Assembly (NCBI GenBank): GCA_016928975.1
Contig: JAFGJR010000029.1
Location: 1-27,544 of the forward strand
Length of the DNA: 27,544 nt
Reading direction: 5' to 3'
From: Sedimentisphaerales bacterium
GTDB taxonomy: Bacteria; Planctomycetota; Phycisphaerae; Sedimentisphaerales; SG8-4
In this document: positions 1-8,200 of the stretch, piece by piece
How positions within the stretch are numbered: position 1 is the stretch's first letter
Layout of the letters: every line of letters begins with the position of its first letter
Translations under genes and position numbers: made by a program
The notes under the pieces: generated by a model
Database searches by the model: none
The model's input: only the letters and a program-made list of their open reading frames with translations
What the model was told of the DNA's origin: nothing

Positions 1-69
1 GTCATGGACATTCCTTTCAAAATGGGTATCAAACTACTCACTACCACTCAATCTGGGAATGTCCAATTC

Positions 70-101
70 CATCTGAGGCAACACACATCTGAGGCAACAC
101 A
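70..101. repeat. Perfect 16-bp tandem duplication
   Basis: The 16-mer CATCTGAGGCAACACA occurs twice head to tail, at 70-85 and 86-101, with no mismatch. It lies in non-coding DNA. Two copies suggest a recent slippage or duplication event; no function is evident. Confidence 0.9.
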
Positions 102-336
102 ATATGCTCCATCGCGTGTTTGTCTTGGAACAATGTCATTCCCCCCAACAACAGCGGCACTCGCAGACAATTGTGACAGAAGAACGAATAATAGACTCTG
201 AACTCTCGCCCATTTCATTGTGCACCTCCGTATCTCTTCCCTGGAAACCCTGGGGAATCATCACTACCCACTCTCAAGTGCCGCCGCCAGGCGGCGCACA
301 GACATCCGGCACGTTGGTCAGGCGGCGGGCGCCCAG

Positions 337-360
337 GAGAGAGAGAGAGAGAGAGAGAGA
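337..360. repeat. (GA)12 dinucleotide microsatellite
   Basis: Twelve uninterrupted GA units lie in non-coding DNA. Pure dinucleotide tracts this long are uncommon in GC-rich bacterial chromosomes. It could be a slippage-prone spacer or, if this is a metagenome-derived contig, an assembly feature. No promoter or start codon is clearly placed for it to tune expression. Confidence 0.9.
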
Positions 361-631
361 ATGCATGTGGTGACGACTTGCACGGCGTCGGGCCCACGGC
401 CTACAGGATGCCATTGTAGATATGAGCCGTTGCCAATGGACCACATCTTGCCTTTGCGTGCCATTGAAAGACCCTCTTCACAATATCGTGACCATGCCAG
501 CCACCCTCCGAATTCGACCTACAACCAACCATGATTCTACTGTCGCCCGGTCATCTGTCAATAGACAAAAACACCTGTTTCTGGCGCAATCTGACAAATA
601 CGTAGAAGTACTTAATTCTCGAGTGGAAGCT

Positions 632-655
632 CCTGTTTTGGGGCTCAAAAACAGG
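632..655. other. Inverted repeat downstream of the CotH gene
   Basis: CCTGTTTT at 632-639 pairs with AAAACAGG at 648-655 across an 8-nt loop. It sits 77 bp past the stop codon of the minus-strand CotH/lamin-tail gene and could mark its transcript end. No U-run follows on either strand, so it is not a canonical intrinsic terminator. Confidence 0.4.
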
Positions 656-732
656 CATATGTGAAGAAAAGCTGTAGAACCCTGGCGAAGCCGTGCCAGC
701 GATTATGGTCCGCATTCCGCACGCCACATTGG

Positions 733-3700
733 CTACGATCCTGGCGAGCCGTTCTTGGCGGGGCTGGCACGCCAAGAGTCCTTGCGGGACCAACTCGTCA
801 GGTCGGTGCTGGTGGCGCTCTTGATCGTCAGGGAGTAGCCCTGGCCGTCCGTCGTCGGGTACCAGGTGTCGTTGTACTCGAATTCGAGGATCGTACTGTT
901 GGTGCGGTCCTGGAGCTCGATCTCCTCGCCGGCATTGTCGAGGCTGCCGGTGAACGTGCCGGGGGCGAGACTCACGGCGCCACTGTAGCGGGAGGTGAAT
1001 GCCGATTGGTTTCGGGCGATCACGATGCAGGCGCCGGCGGCGAGGGTGCGATTGCGGCCTACCTCGAACGTGTAAGAAATGCCGCGGGTGAACTTGACGC
1101 CGTCGAGCTTCACGGAGGCGGTCCCGATGTTTTTGATTTCGATGAACTCGTACTGCTCGTTGTCGTAGGAGCCGCCCTCGGACGGGTTGTACATGATCTC
1201 AGTGACCCGTAGGGACTTCTGCTGATCGCTGGGATTGCCGGTGTAGGCAAAGGTGTCCACGAGCCGGCCAAGACGATCCAGCAGGTTCACCGTCTCGCTC
1301 CAGCTCGACAGATGTCCCTTGTAGTTGCCCTGCACGAATCGGCCTTCTCCGCCCTTGGGACTGGCGGTGCGGCCGCGAAAGGCCCTGGAATTCGGCGAGA
1401 CATAGAGGCTGCCGTTGGCGGCAATGACGGTGCCGGGCAGGAAGGTGTGCGTCGCTCCGCCGGTCAGCTCCCAGTCGGAAATGTCGACGGTATATGTATT
1501 AGGATTCTTCAGCTCGATGTACTCCTCATCTTGATTGCCCGATGCCGGGTTGTAGTCGCATGAGGCGACCTTGATCGACGGGTTTGCCGGCTGGGCGTTG
1601 GGAATCGCCGCCGAATAGGAACCGGCGATCTTGTAGCTGGCGACCTTGTCCGCGTTGTGCGTGACGAACAGGTGCGTTCGGCGCACGGCCAAGTAGTCGT
1701 TCTTGAGCACATCGATGGCGTAGCTGAAGGACTGGTCTCTCGGATAGCCTTCCTGTCCGCCCCACGTCCAGGGATTGGCCCATTTCCTGTAGTCCAGGGC
1801 GACATCCTGGGCCATCTGGCTCACCAACTGATCGATCCGCGTCTCAATGAACAGGCCCGAAGCCGGCGTGCCGGGCGGCTTGAGAAACTCGTCCATCACC
1901 GTCCGCAGCCGCCGCAGGTACATCTGGCGCACAGTCGTGTCGTTCAGCAGCGCATCAATCAGCAGATTCCAGTGGTTGTTCCACTCCTGGCAGTCCTGCT
2001 TGCCGACGAATGGATGCGACGGTTTGACGTTGGTGCTCCGTCCCGGCACCTGATCGTCATTGGCGTAGATGACATCGCCATACGAGCCGCCCTGGTCGCC
2101 GATCCAGTTGGAGCCCCACGTCAGATCGTGATCCCACGGCAGGAAGCACCATTCGCCCGAGCCGTCGGAATCCCGATACAGGTAGTGATTCTTGTGAGGG
2201 TGATCGTTCTGATGTTCGAGGATGGTCGCCACGAGGTAGTCGAGAGTCCGCGGCAGATCGACCCGGTCGAAGATATTGTTGTGCCGCGTCGTGCCGGAGG
2301 TGTTGTTGATGCTCCTGCAGAAATCGTCGAGGTCCTGCCGCCCCTCCCACCTGCGGGTCTTCTTCTCGGCTGAGCCGCCCACGTTGAACGTGTTGTACAT
2401 CTTGTACAAAGCGCCGTGCGAGTCCATGCCTTCGCGCTCCAGGAGCTCTTCCTCAGGCTCTTCGATGAGGATCTGGACGCCGTAGAAGTCGCCGTTGCGC
2501 TCCGCGCGGACGGGGAAGGACTCGCTGCCCGGACAGCCGCACCAGTCGTAGGCCTCGAACGCCAGGTTCTGCCGCAGGTAGGCCTTGTCGCTGTAGGGGC
2601 TGTTGAGGTTGATCTCATTGACGCGGGGCGAGTCGTCGCTGTAGCGGAACTTGTACCCGTGGTTGAATCTCACCTTGAAATGCTTCTTCGGCGCGCCGGC
2701 AGTGCTGCCACCGCGGATGTGGATCACGACGTTGTCGTAGAACTCGCCATTGTAGTAGAGCGCTCCCCGCGTACCTGACCGCGATTCAGAGGCGCCGACG
2801 TTCTGCACGAACCAGTGGACGACCGGCAGCGAGCTGTGGATCGCGGAGTCCTGAACGACGGTGCCGTACCACTCCGGAGAGTCGTTGGGCAGCGCAAAGA
2901 GCGGATTGCGGGACACCTTGCCATTGACATCCTCGGCCTTGACATACCAGCGAACCATGTCGCCAGCGGCGTAGACCTGGGCGGGGATCGCGGCCGTATA
3001 GATGCCGTCCCCGACCCTGGCGTCCGGCGCGACGCCGTTGTCCACCATGACGAAGCCCGTACTCGGGATGAACCGGCTCTCCGTCACGAAATTGACCCCG
3101 CACACCAGGTTAACGCTGCGGATCGCCGCCAGGGTCTTGCTGACTCGCGCCGTGATGACGAGATCCTGACCGGGCGCCGGAGGGAGAGGGTCCTCGGTGA
3201 CATCGCGAATCACCGGGCCAACCTGCGCCAGGGCGGACTGATTGCCGCTGCCCGGGGTGGGCTGGAGCAGGTAGCCCTCCATCACCTGCGACAGGTCGAT
3301 GCTCTCCACCTCCACGGCCACGAGCTGCGGCAGGATCAGCAGATCGGAGCTGGTCAGGCCATTGTTGAGGCCGTGGATCGCCAGCACGTTCTTGCCCTTG
3401 ACGAGGGTGCCCTTACTGGCCGTGAGATCGAATTCCACCGCCTCGACCGCCAGGCTGTCGTCGCGGTTGGCCGGCGCTCCGGAATTCCACGTCAGCGATG
3501 CCCCCTCCGGCGCGTTGTTGCGAGCCACTTCCACTCCGTTGACGTAGGCCACGAACCCATCCTCGAACTTCAGCCTCAGCAGGAGCTTGTCGATCTTCGT
3601 CACGTCCGTCACGTCAAAAGGGATCCGGATATGTACAGTCTGGTTCACATTCCTCATCGCGGCAACGTCGAGCTGGATCAGGCCGGCGTAGTCGTATCCA

Positions 3701-4317
3701 ACACCCGTCTTGCCCGCGAGCCAGCCGGCGTCGTTGAAGGACACTTGCGTCCAGCTCAATCCAAGCGAGCTATTGGTGGGGATCAGAGCCCTGGCGTCGG
3801 CGCCTTCAGGGACCAGCACCGTCTCCGTTTGCGAGACGGTGCCGTTACTACTGAGGCCATAGGAGATGTCCGCCAGTTGCGGCGGGTACTCGACGTAGGC
3901 GTCGGCGATGGTCTTGCCGTCCGGTTGCACCAGCGCCACGGACTCGCCCTCTGAGGCCAGGGAGAAACTCGTGTGCAACTCGCCGCCCGGCTCCCGCACG
4001 TCCTTCCCGGAGGCGAACACGACGAGATACGCCCCTGGAGCCATCGTCACCGGCGGAAACTCCCATTTCTCCAGCCTGCCGAGATCATCCGTGAGGTACC
4101 AGCCGTCCAGATCGATGGCATGGGCCGCCGCGTTGTAGATCTCGATCCAGTCGGAGCTGTCGTGATCTCCGTCGAGGGGCGCTCTGCTGTTGACCGCCAT
4201 GAATTCACTGATGACGGGACCCTCCTGGGCCGCCTGCGAGGCACCGGCCGTGGACACGCCGGCACAACAGAACAGCCACGCGGCGACCAGTAGAGGCATT
4301 CTGGAAATGTGTTTCAT
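733..4317 (-). CDS. Secreted CotH-kinase/lamin-tail-domain protein
   Basis: 1194-aa predicted exported multidomain protein. Order: signal peptide (1-27), lamin-tail domain 1 (about 34-150), a galactose-binding-like beta-sandwich (about 165-345, with an 'EDGFVAYVNG' core), an Ig-like linker, a CotH-type atypical kinase domain (about 500-780), then two more lamin-tail domains (about 912-1015 and 1034-1150). The kinase domain keeps an N-D-H-x3-K-N segment and the metal-binding motif WDHD near residue 728, so it may be active. CotH family members phosphorylate secreted or coat proteins; the substrate here is unknown. I chose the ATG at 4317 because it opens directly on a signal peptide and has GAGGG upstream; an in-frame GTG at 4341 is the alternative. 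I see no dockerin or sorting signal at the C-terminus. It shares modules with the partial gene at the right end of the window. Confidence 0.9.
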   Translation of the reverse strand: MKHISRMPLLVAAWLFCCAGVSTAGASQAAQEGPVISEFMAVNSRAPLDGDHDSSDWIEIYNAAAHAIDLDGWYLTDDLGRLEKWEFPPVTMAPGAYLVVFASGKDVREPGGELHTSFSLASEGESVALVQPDGKTIADAYVEYPPQLADISYGLSSNGTVSQTETVLVPEGADARALIPTNSSLGLSWTQVSFNDAGWLAGKTGVGYDYAGLIQLDVAAMRNVNQTVHIRIPFDVTDVTKIDKLLLRLKFEDGFVAYVNGVEVARNNAPEGASLTWNSGAPANRDDSLAVEAVEFDLTASKGTLVKGKNVLAIHGLNNGLTSSDLLILPQLVAVEVESIDLSQVMEGYLLQPTPGSGNQSALAQVGPVIRDVTEDPLPPAPGQDLVITARVSKTLAAIRSVNLVCGVNFVTESRFIPSTGFVMVDNGVAPDARVGDGIYTAAIPAQVYAAGDMVRWYVKAEDVNGKVSRNPLFALPNDSPEWYGTVVQDSAIHSSLPVVHWFVQNVGASESRSGTRGALYYNGEFYDNVVIHIRGGSTAGAPKKHFKVRFNHGYKFRYSDDSPRVNEINLNSPYSDKAYLRQNLAFEAYDWCGCPGSESFPVRAERNGDFYGVQILIEEPEEELLEREGMDSHGALYKMYNTFNVGGSAEKKTRRWEGRQDLDDFCRSINNTSGTTRHNNIFDRVDLPRTLDYLVATILEHQNDHPHKNHYLYRDSDGSGEWCFLPWDHDLTWGSNWIGDQGGSYGDVIYANDDQVPGRSTNVKPSHPFVGKQDCQEWNNHWNLLIDALLNDTTVRQMYLRRLRTVMDEFLKPPGTPASGLFIETRIDQLVSQMAQDVALDYRKWANPWTWGGQEGYPRDQSFSYAIDVLKNDYLAVRRTHLFVTHNADKVASYKIAGSYSAAIPNAQPANPSIKVASCDYNPASGNQDEEYIELKNPNTYTVDISDWELTGGATHTFLPGTVIAANGSLYVSPNSRAFRGRTASPKGGEGRFVQGNYKGHLSSWSETVNLLDRLGRLVDTFAYTGNPSDQQKSLRVTEIMYNPSEGGSYDNEQYEFIEIKNIGTASVKLDGVKFTRGISYTFEVGRNRTLAAGACIVIARNQSAFTSRYSGAVSLAPGTFTGSLDNAGEEIELQDRTNSTILEFEYNDTWYPTTDGQGYSLTIKSATSTDLTSWSRKDSWRASPAKNGSPGS

Positions 4318-4701
4318 CGCGTTGTCACCCTCAGATATCACCGCCGCCAGTTCTCAGGTCCCACTGCGATTCTATCGGGATCTCACCTTTGCATCCTCCT
4401 TGCATTTTAACAAACCACCCCGGCGGATGCAATGAACGACTGCAAGGACAGTCAACAGGGATACTTATCGGGCTGAACGGCAGGGTTGTGCAGTGCTGAG
4501 TCGACGCGGTTTCTTGAGGTGGGCCGGCGGCGACCGCCACGACGACGATGGTCTCTCGGGCTCCGTCTGGCGCCGCTGAGTCACCGAGCAAGCCCTACGT
4601 CGTGCTGGGGCGCAGAGATATGCGGGCCTTGTACCTGCCTTTCGAATCGCACGGCCAGATCGTCAAAGCCACCGCCGCCCACCGAGCGGCATCAGGCCGG
4701 C
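4318..4701. other. Intergenic region between aldo/keto reductase and CotH gene
   Basis: 384 bp with no supported gene. A plus-strand frame of 54 codons (4548-4712) is open but lacks a Shine-Dalgarno site and runs into the 3' end of the reductase gene, so I do not call it. The region holds the leader of the CotH gene and a possible promoter at 4404-4432. Confidence 0.6.
4404..4432 (-). promoter_or_regulatory. Possible sigma70 promoter for the CotH/lamin-tail gene
   Basis: Read on the minus strand: TTGCAT, 17-bp spacer, TAAAAT. The -10 matches consensus at 5 of 6 positions and the -35 only at the first three. It lies about 90 bp upstream of the ATG at 4317. Confidence 0.35.
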
Positions 4702-5667
4702 TCACGCTTTGAGAGCCCTGTTCATCCGCTCGATCGTGTCGTCCACCTCCTGCGGGCTCAGCATGCCGATGGTGACCGCATCCACCAAGCCGTTGCTCCA
4801 GACGAACTTGAGCGACGCGTCTTTCTGCTCCGCCTGGGTGAGCTTGCCGGCCCCGAAGATCTTCATGCCGAGGACGACTTTGCCGTCGGCCCGGGCTTGC
4901 TTGAGAATCGGCGCCACCTCCTCGGGCGAGGCGTCCATCGACGCATCCTTGCCCATGTTGTTGATACGGGCCAGCACAACGTCCGTCCACGAGTGCGTGC
5001 ATGCGACCTTCAGAGCGCCCAGGTCATGACAGGAAACACCGACCGCGCGGACTGCCCCCTTGTCCTTCAGCTCAGACAGCTCGTCGCGGATTCGTTTGAA
5101 CTCCTCGGGCCATTTGTCGTTGGCCATGCAGTGGATCAGGCAGATGTCGATGACCTCGGACCGCAGCTCCCTTCGGAAGCGATCGACCTCCGCCGTGGCG
5201 CCGCCGGAGGCGGAGTTCCAGTACTCGGTTCGCGGCCAGATCTTGCTCAGCAGGATGTACTTGTCGCGAGGGACGCGGGTCAGCGCCGTGCGAAGATAGG
5301 GATGCGATCCGTACAGGTCGGCACAATCGAAGAACGCGATGCCCCGCTCCACGCCGTGACGGATCAGCTCGTTGAAGGTCTTCTCGCCCAGTCGCGTATG
5401 AGCCGAGGAGCGTCCCGAGCCGTTCCACCCGGTGCCCTGCGCCAGCCGCGTGGCCTTGATCCCCGTCCGCCCCAGCGTCACGATCTCCGTAGCTTCGCTG
5501 AGTTTGACTTCCGTCCGCGCAATAGCCAAGGGGGCCGTTGTGCCCTCCGCCCCGGAGACCGCTCGTGCCCCAACCGCGAAAGCTCCTGCCCCAGCCAGTG
5601 CCGTAATGAATTGTCTACGGTTGACGCCCCACACGATGTCCCGCGAATCACCCGTCTGCTTCTGCAT
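4702..5667 (-). CDS. Tat-exported aldo/keto reductase
   Basis: 321 aa. It begins with a twin-arginine leader (NRRQFITALAG at residues 16-26, then an Ala-rich stretch), so it is predicted to be exported folded. The rest is an aldo/keto reductase (TIM-barrel, NAD(P)H-dependent). The four catalytic residues are visible: Asp114 and Tyr119 (FFDCADLYG), Lys142 (LLSKIWP) and His179 (CLIHC). The substrate is not identifiable; related planctomycete proteins are annotated only as aldo/keto reductases. The start at 5667 is set by AAAGGGG about 8 nt upstream and by the Tat motif; the frame extends 40 codons further up without a leader. It has its own consensus-like promoter and is probably monocistronic. 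Confidence 0.92.
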   Translation of the reverse strand: MQKQTGDSRDIVWGVNRRQFITALAGAGAFAVGARAVSGAEGTTAPLAIARTEVKLSEATEIVTLGRTGIKATRLAQGTGWNGSGRSSAHTRLGEKTFNELIRHGVERGIAFFDCADLYGSHPYLRTALTRVPRDKYILLSKIWPRTEYWNSASGGATAEVDRFRRELRSEVIDICLIHCMANDKWPEEFKRIRDELSELKDKGAVRAVGVSCHDLGALKVACTHSWTDVVLARINNMGKDASMDASPEEVAPILKQARADGKVVLGMKIFGAGKLTQAEQKDASLKFVWSNGLVDAVTIGMLSPQEVDDTIERMNRALKA

Positions 5668-5730
5668 GAGAATATCCCCTTTGACAGTCTCTCTATCGGC
5701 ATGCCCACATACCCAGCCTGCCGGGCTACA

Positions 5731-5760
5731 ATTATACGCTCGCACGGGAGTCCGGTTCAA
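5731..5760 (-). promoter_or_regulatory. Strong sigma70-type promoter for aldo/keto reductase
   Basis: Minus strand: TTGAAC, 18-bp spacer, TATAAT (perfect -10). It would start transcription about 55-60 nt upstream of the reductase ATG at 5667. It lies just after the end of the membrane-protein gene, separating the two transcription units. Confidence 0.7.
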
Positions 5761-5797
5761 CACGGAGTCACCGCTACCGGCGCCCATGCTCGTGGAA

Positions 5798-6328
5798 TCA
5801 TGCTACGGCGGCCTTCTGGGAGGACTTGTTGAAGAGTCTCTCGGCGGGGCAGCCGAGTTCACGCTGGCGGCAGTATCGGCAGGCGTACGAGCCGCGGATC
5901 ACGGCGTTGCCCCAGAAGGTCAGAGCGATCAACGCTGCCAGCAAGATCAACGTGATCCAGCGGAAACCTGCGACCAGTTGGATGACGGCAGCGGCGGCGG
6001 GCACGAGAGACACCGCGAAGTCCGGAAGCAGGTCGGACCACGAGATTTGCTTGCGGGCGAACCGCTGAGGGTCACCCTGCCTGAACAGCAAGGCGCACAG
6101 CCGGCCCCGGCCGAAGGCGCACGTCTTGCCGTAATAGTAGCAGTCCATGCAGCCCTCCCGGAGCAGGCGGATCTCCATCCAGAGGCAGTACACGATGTAC
6201 ACGACCAGCGACCAGGGGCCAAGTCCGGCCATAAGGACCGCCCCGATCACGTAGATCGAGACAGAAAGCAGGCTGGACAACAGGACAATCCGCACCGGGT
6301 ATTTCTCATAGACCGTCGGCTCTCCCAT
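5798..6328 (-). CDS. Conserved membrane protein with paired cysteine motifs
   Basis: 176 aa with about four predicted membrane segments, two near residues 15-50 and two near 110-145. Each pair is followed by a cysteine cluster: CMDCYYYGKTC...C after the first and CRYCRQRELGCP near the C-terminus. The spacing looks like a metal- or Fe-S-binding or disulfide arrangement on one membrane face. I recognise the motif pattern as a conserved uncharacterised family but know no function. The ATG at 6328 has a textbook AAGGAG 6 nt upstream; an in-frame start 21 codons higher has none. The gene begins 64 bp after the fucosidase stop on the same strand, so cotranscription is likely. A small GCAGAG/CTCTGC hairpin (6358-6372) sits in the gap. 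Confidence 0.85.
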   Translation of the reverse strand: MGEPTVYEKYPVRIVLLSSLLSVSIYVIGAVLMAGLGPWSLVVYIVYCLWMEIRLLREGCMDCYYYGKTCAFGRGRLCALLFRQGDPQRFARKQISWSDLLPDFAVSLVPAAAAVIQLVAGFRWITLILLAALIALTFWGNAVIRGSYACRYCRQRELGCPAERLFNKSSQKAAVA

Positions 6329-6392
6329 ATTGACTCCTTCACTCAACAGTCTGGATGGCAGAGTTTCTCTGCTGTCGCTCCGCGTGTCCAAC

Positions 6393-8159
6393 TCATTCAG
6401 CCGGCTTGAGGATCACGGAGCGGAGGTTGATCGCCTGCCATTCGTTTCGGACCGGTTTGACGCTCAGCTCACATGTGCCCGGCTGCTTCAGCTCGATCGT
6501 GCCGAGCTTGATCGTCTTGAAGTCCTGGTAGCTGCCGGTTCCGGAGACCTCGGCGGCGAGCTTCTGATCACCGACGGCAAGGTTGAATTTGCTGGCTTGG
6601 GCGGGTGTGGCAATCGACGCTGTGACATCGAAGCGGCCCACCTTCGTCACCTTGAACTGCCAGCTCAGCCAGTCTCGCGCGTTCGTCCAGAACCCGATGT
6701 TCGGCTGGCCGCCGATGTCCTCTACCCGGGCGCCGCCGCCGTGAATGTCCGCCAGGGGCGCCGACAGCGTGAGGCTCCCATCCGCCTCCTGGCCGGGCAG
6801 GGCCGTCTCCACGTTCAGCTCACCCTTGACTTCCATCGCAATGACCGTGTCAATGGGGTCGAGCGGCTCCGCCGGGACTTCGACAACCACGCCGTCGTCG
6901 CTGACGGTCGCGGTCAGCGTTTTGTCCGTCGCGAGCAGCCAGGCGCTGCGAACCTCGTTGCGCAGGCCGGGCACGAGCAGCTTGCCATCGCCGGGCCAGT
7001 TGAAGACGTGCAGGTAGAGCGTCGCCCCGCCATCGTGCACTTTCTTCGTGCAACGGCCCCAGGGCAGCCGGTAGAACGCGCTGGCCGTCGTGGCGTAGAT
7101 GGATTCGCCGTTGACCTTCATCCACCTGCCGATCTCCTTGAGCCGCTGAACGCTCGGCTCAGGGATCTCGCCCAGGCAGGTCGGACCGACATTCAGGAGG
7201 TAGTTACCCCCTTTACTGGCGATATCGACGAGGTTGTGGATGAGGGTTTCCGTGGATTTCCAGTTGTGGTCGTAGCTTTTGAAGCCCCAGGTGTCGTTCA
7301 TGGTCATGCACGTTTCCCAGTCGCGGCCGGGCGTGCCTCGCGACGGGATCTGCTGTTCCGGCGTGCCAAGGTCGCCGGCGTAACCGCCGCCGAGCCGGTT
7401 GTTCGTGATGATGTCCGGCTGCAACTGAAGCAACGGCAGGAGCATGTCGGCGCGCTCCCTGGTCATGTCGACAGGCGTGTCCCACCAGAGAACGCCGAGC
7501 CTGCCGTAATTGGAGAGAATCTCCTTCACCTGTGGGGCGGCGATGTTGCGGATGTACGCGTCCATATCGCCATCCTGCGCGGGGTCCCAGTGCCCGCCGG
7601 CGGCGGCGCCGCCCGGATGGTTCCAGTCCTGGGCCTGCGAGTAATAGAAGCCGAGCTTCAGGCCGTGCCTGGCGCACGCCTCCGCCAGCGGCTTGAGCAG
7701 ATCCTTGCCATAGGGCGTGGCGTCCGCCACGTCCCAGTCGGTGACTTTCGAGTCGAACAATGCGAAACCGTCGTGGTGCTTGGATGTGATGACGATGTAC
7801 TTCATGCCGGCTTCTTTCGCCAACCGGGCCCACCCGTCCGGGTCGTAGCGAACGGGGTTGAACAGCCTGGCGAACTGCTTGTACTCGGCGACGGGGATCT
7901 TGCCGCGATTCATAATCCATTCGCCGATGCCGGGAATCGGCTTGCCCTTGTACGTCCCGGCGGGCACGGAATACACGCCCCAATGGATGAACATCCCGAA
8001 ACGGGCCTCGCGCCACCACTTCATACGGGCATCGCGCTGCTCGGGCGGCTCGCCCGGCTTGCCGATGATCTCCTGGGAAAGCGCAGTGACACAGAATGTC
8101 ACGCTCAGTGCAGCCGCTACAAGCGCTCGCCGGACAATTCTCATGCCTTGCATCGTCAT
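6393..8159 (-). CDS. Secreted GH29 alpha-L-fucosidase with C-terminal carbohydrate-binding-like domain
   Basis: 588 aa. It hydrolyses terminal alpha-L-fucose from glycans, acting outside the cytoplasm after export by an N-terminal signal peptide (about 1-29). The GH29 barrel runs from about residue 40 to 370 and shows hallmark segments: FGMFIHWGVYSVP, KHHDGFALF, and GVLWWD with Asp227 as the expected catalytic nucleophile. A beta-sandwich linker follows, then a CBM-like domain (about 455-585). Start choice is uncertain: ATG at 8159 lies only 3 nt after GGAGG, while ATG at 8153 has 9-nt spacing; a third lies at 8144. The gene follows the PAC2-family gene by 39 bp and precedes the cysteine-motif membrane protein, suggesting one transcript. 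Fucosidase activity is assigned from family; some GH29 members act on related sugars. Confidence 0.93.
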   Translation of the reverse strand: MTMQGMRIVRRALVAAALSVTFCVTALSQEIIGKPGEPPEQRDARMKWWREARFGMFIHWGVYSVPAGTYKGKPIPGIGEWIMNRGKIPVAEYKQFARLFNPVRYDPDGWARLAKEAGMKYIVITSKHHDGFALFDSKVTDWDVADATPYGKDLLKPLAEACARHGLKLGFYYSQAQDWNHPGGAAAGGHWDPAQDGDMDAYIRNIAAPQVKEILSNYGRLGVLWWDTPVDMTRERADMLLPLLQLQPDIITNNRLGGGYAGDLGTPEQQIPSRGTPGRDWETCMTMNDTWGFKSYDHNWKSTETLIHNLVDIASKGGNYLLNVGPTCLGEIPEPSVQRLKEIGRWMKVNGESIYATTASAFYRLPWGRCTKKVHDGGATLYLHVFNWPGDGKLLVPGLRNEVRSAWLLATDKTLTATVSDDGVVVEVPAEPLDPIDTVIAMEVKGELNVETALPGQEADGSLTLSAPLADIHGGGARVEDIGGQPNIGFWTNARDWLSWQFKVTKVGRFDVTASIATPAQASKFNLAVGDQKLAAEVSGTGSYQDFKTIKLGTIELKQPGTCELSVKPVRNEWQAINLRSVILKPAE

Positions 8160-8167
8160 GAGCCTCC

Positions 8168-8200
8168 AAATCGTGAATTACAGATTGTAGATCGCAAATC
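8168..8200. repeat. Degenerate 7-8-bp AT-rich tandem repeat in a gene gap
   Basis: The 39-bp gap between the PAC2 gene and the fucosidase is built of near-copies such as ATTACAG, ATTGTAG and ATCGCAA. It is AT-rich compared with the coding DNA around it. It may be an intergenic repeat element or an insulator-like spacer; there is no clear hairpin or T-run. Confidence 0.5.

Larger units (their letters stand above)
1..732. other. Gene-poor left end
   Basis: I see no convincing gene in this stretch. The short open frames on both strands have no ribosome binding site, no recognisable domain and unlike-protein composition, such as runs of Arg-Glu from a GA repeat. It holds a 16-bp tandem duplication, a (GA)12 microsatellite and an 8-bp-stem inverted repeat near the 3' end of the minus-strand CotH gene. 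It is somewhat more AT-rich by eye than the coding DNA to its right. A regulatory region or degraded DNA are both possible. Confidence 0.6.

Noticed and set aside
632..655. Intrinsic terminator for the CotH gene
   Set aside because: The stem-loop is clear but no U-run follows it on the minus strand, so I list it only as an inverted repeat.
2815..3954. 379-codon plus-strand frame
   Set aside because: It lies wholly inside the first CotH gene on the opposite strand, and its composition is rich in Arg, His and Asp with no recognisable domain.
4548..4712. 54-codon plus-strand frame in the gap upstream of the CotH gene
   Set aside because: It has no Shine-Dalgarno site, no promoter and no recognisable motif, and it overlaps the end of the aldo/keto reductase gene.
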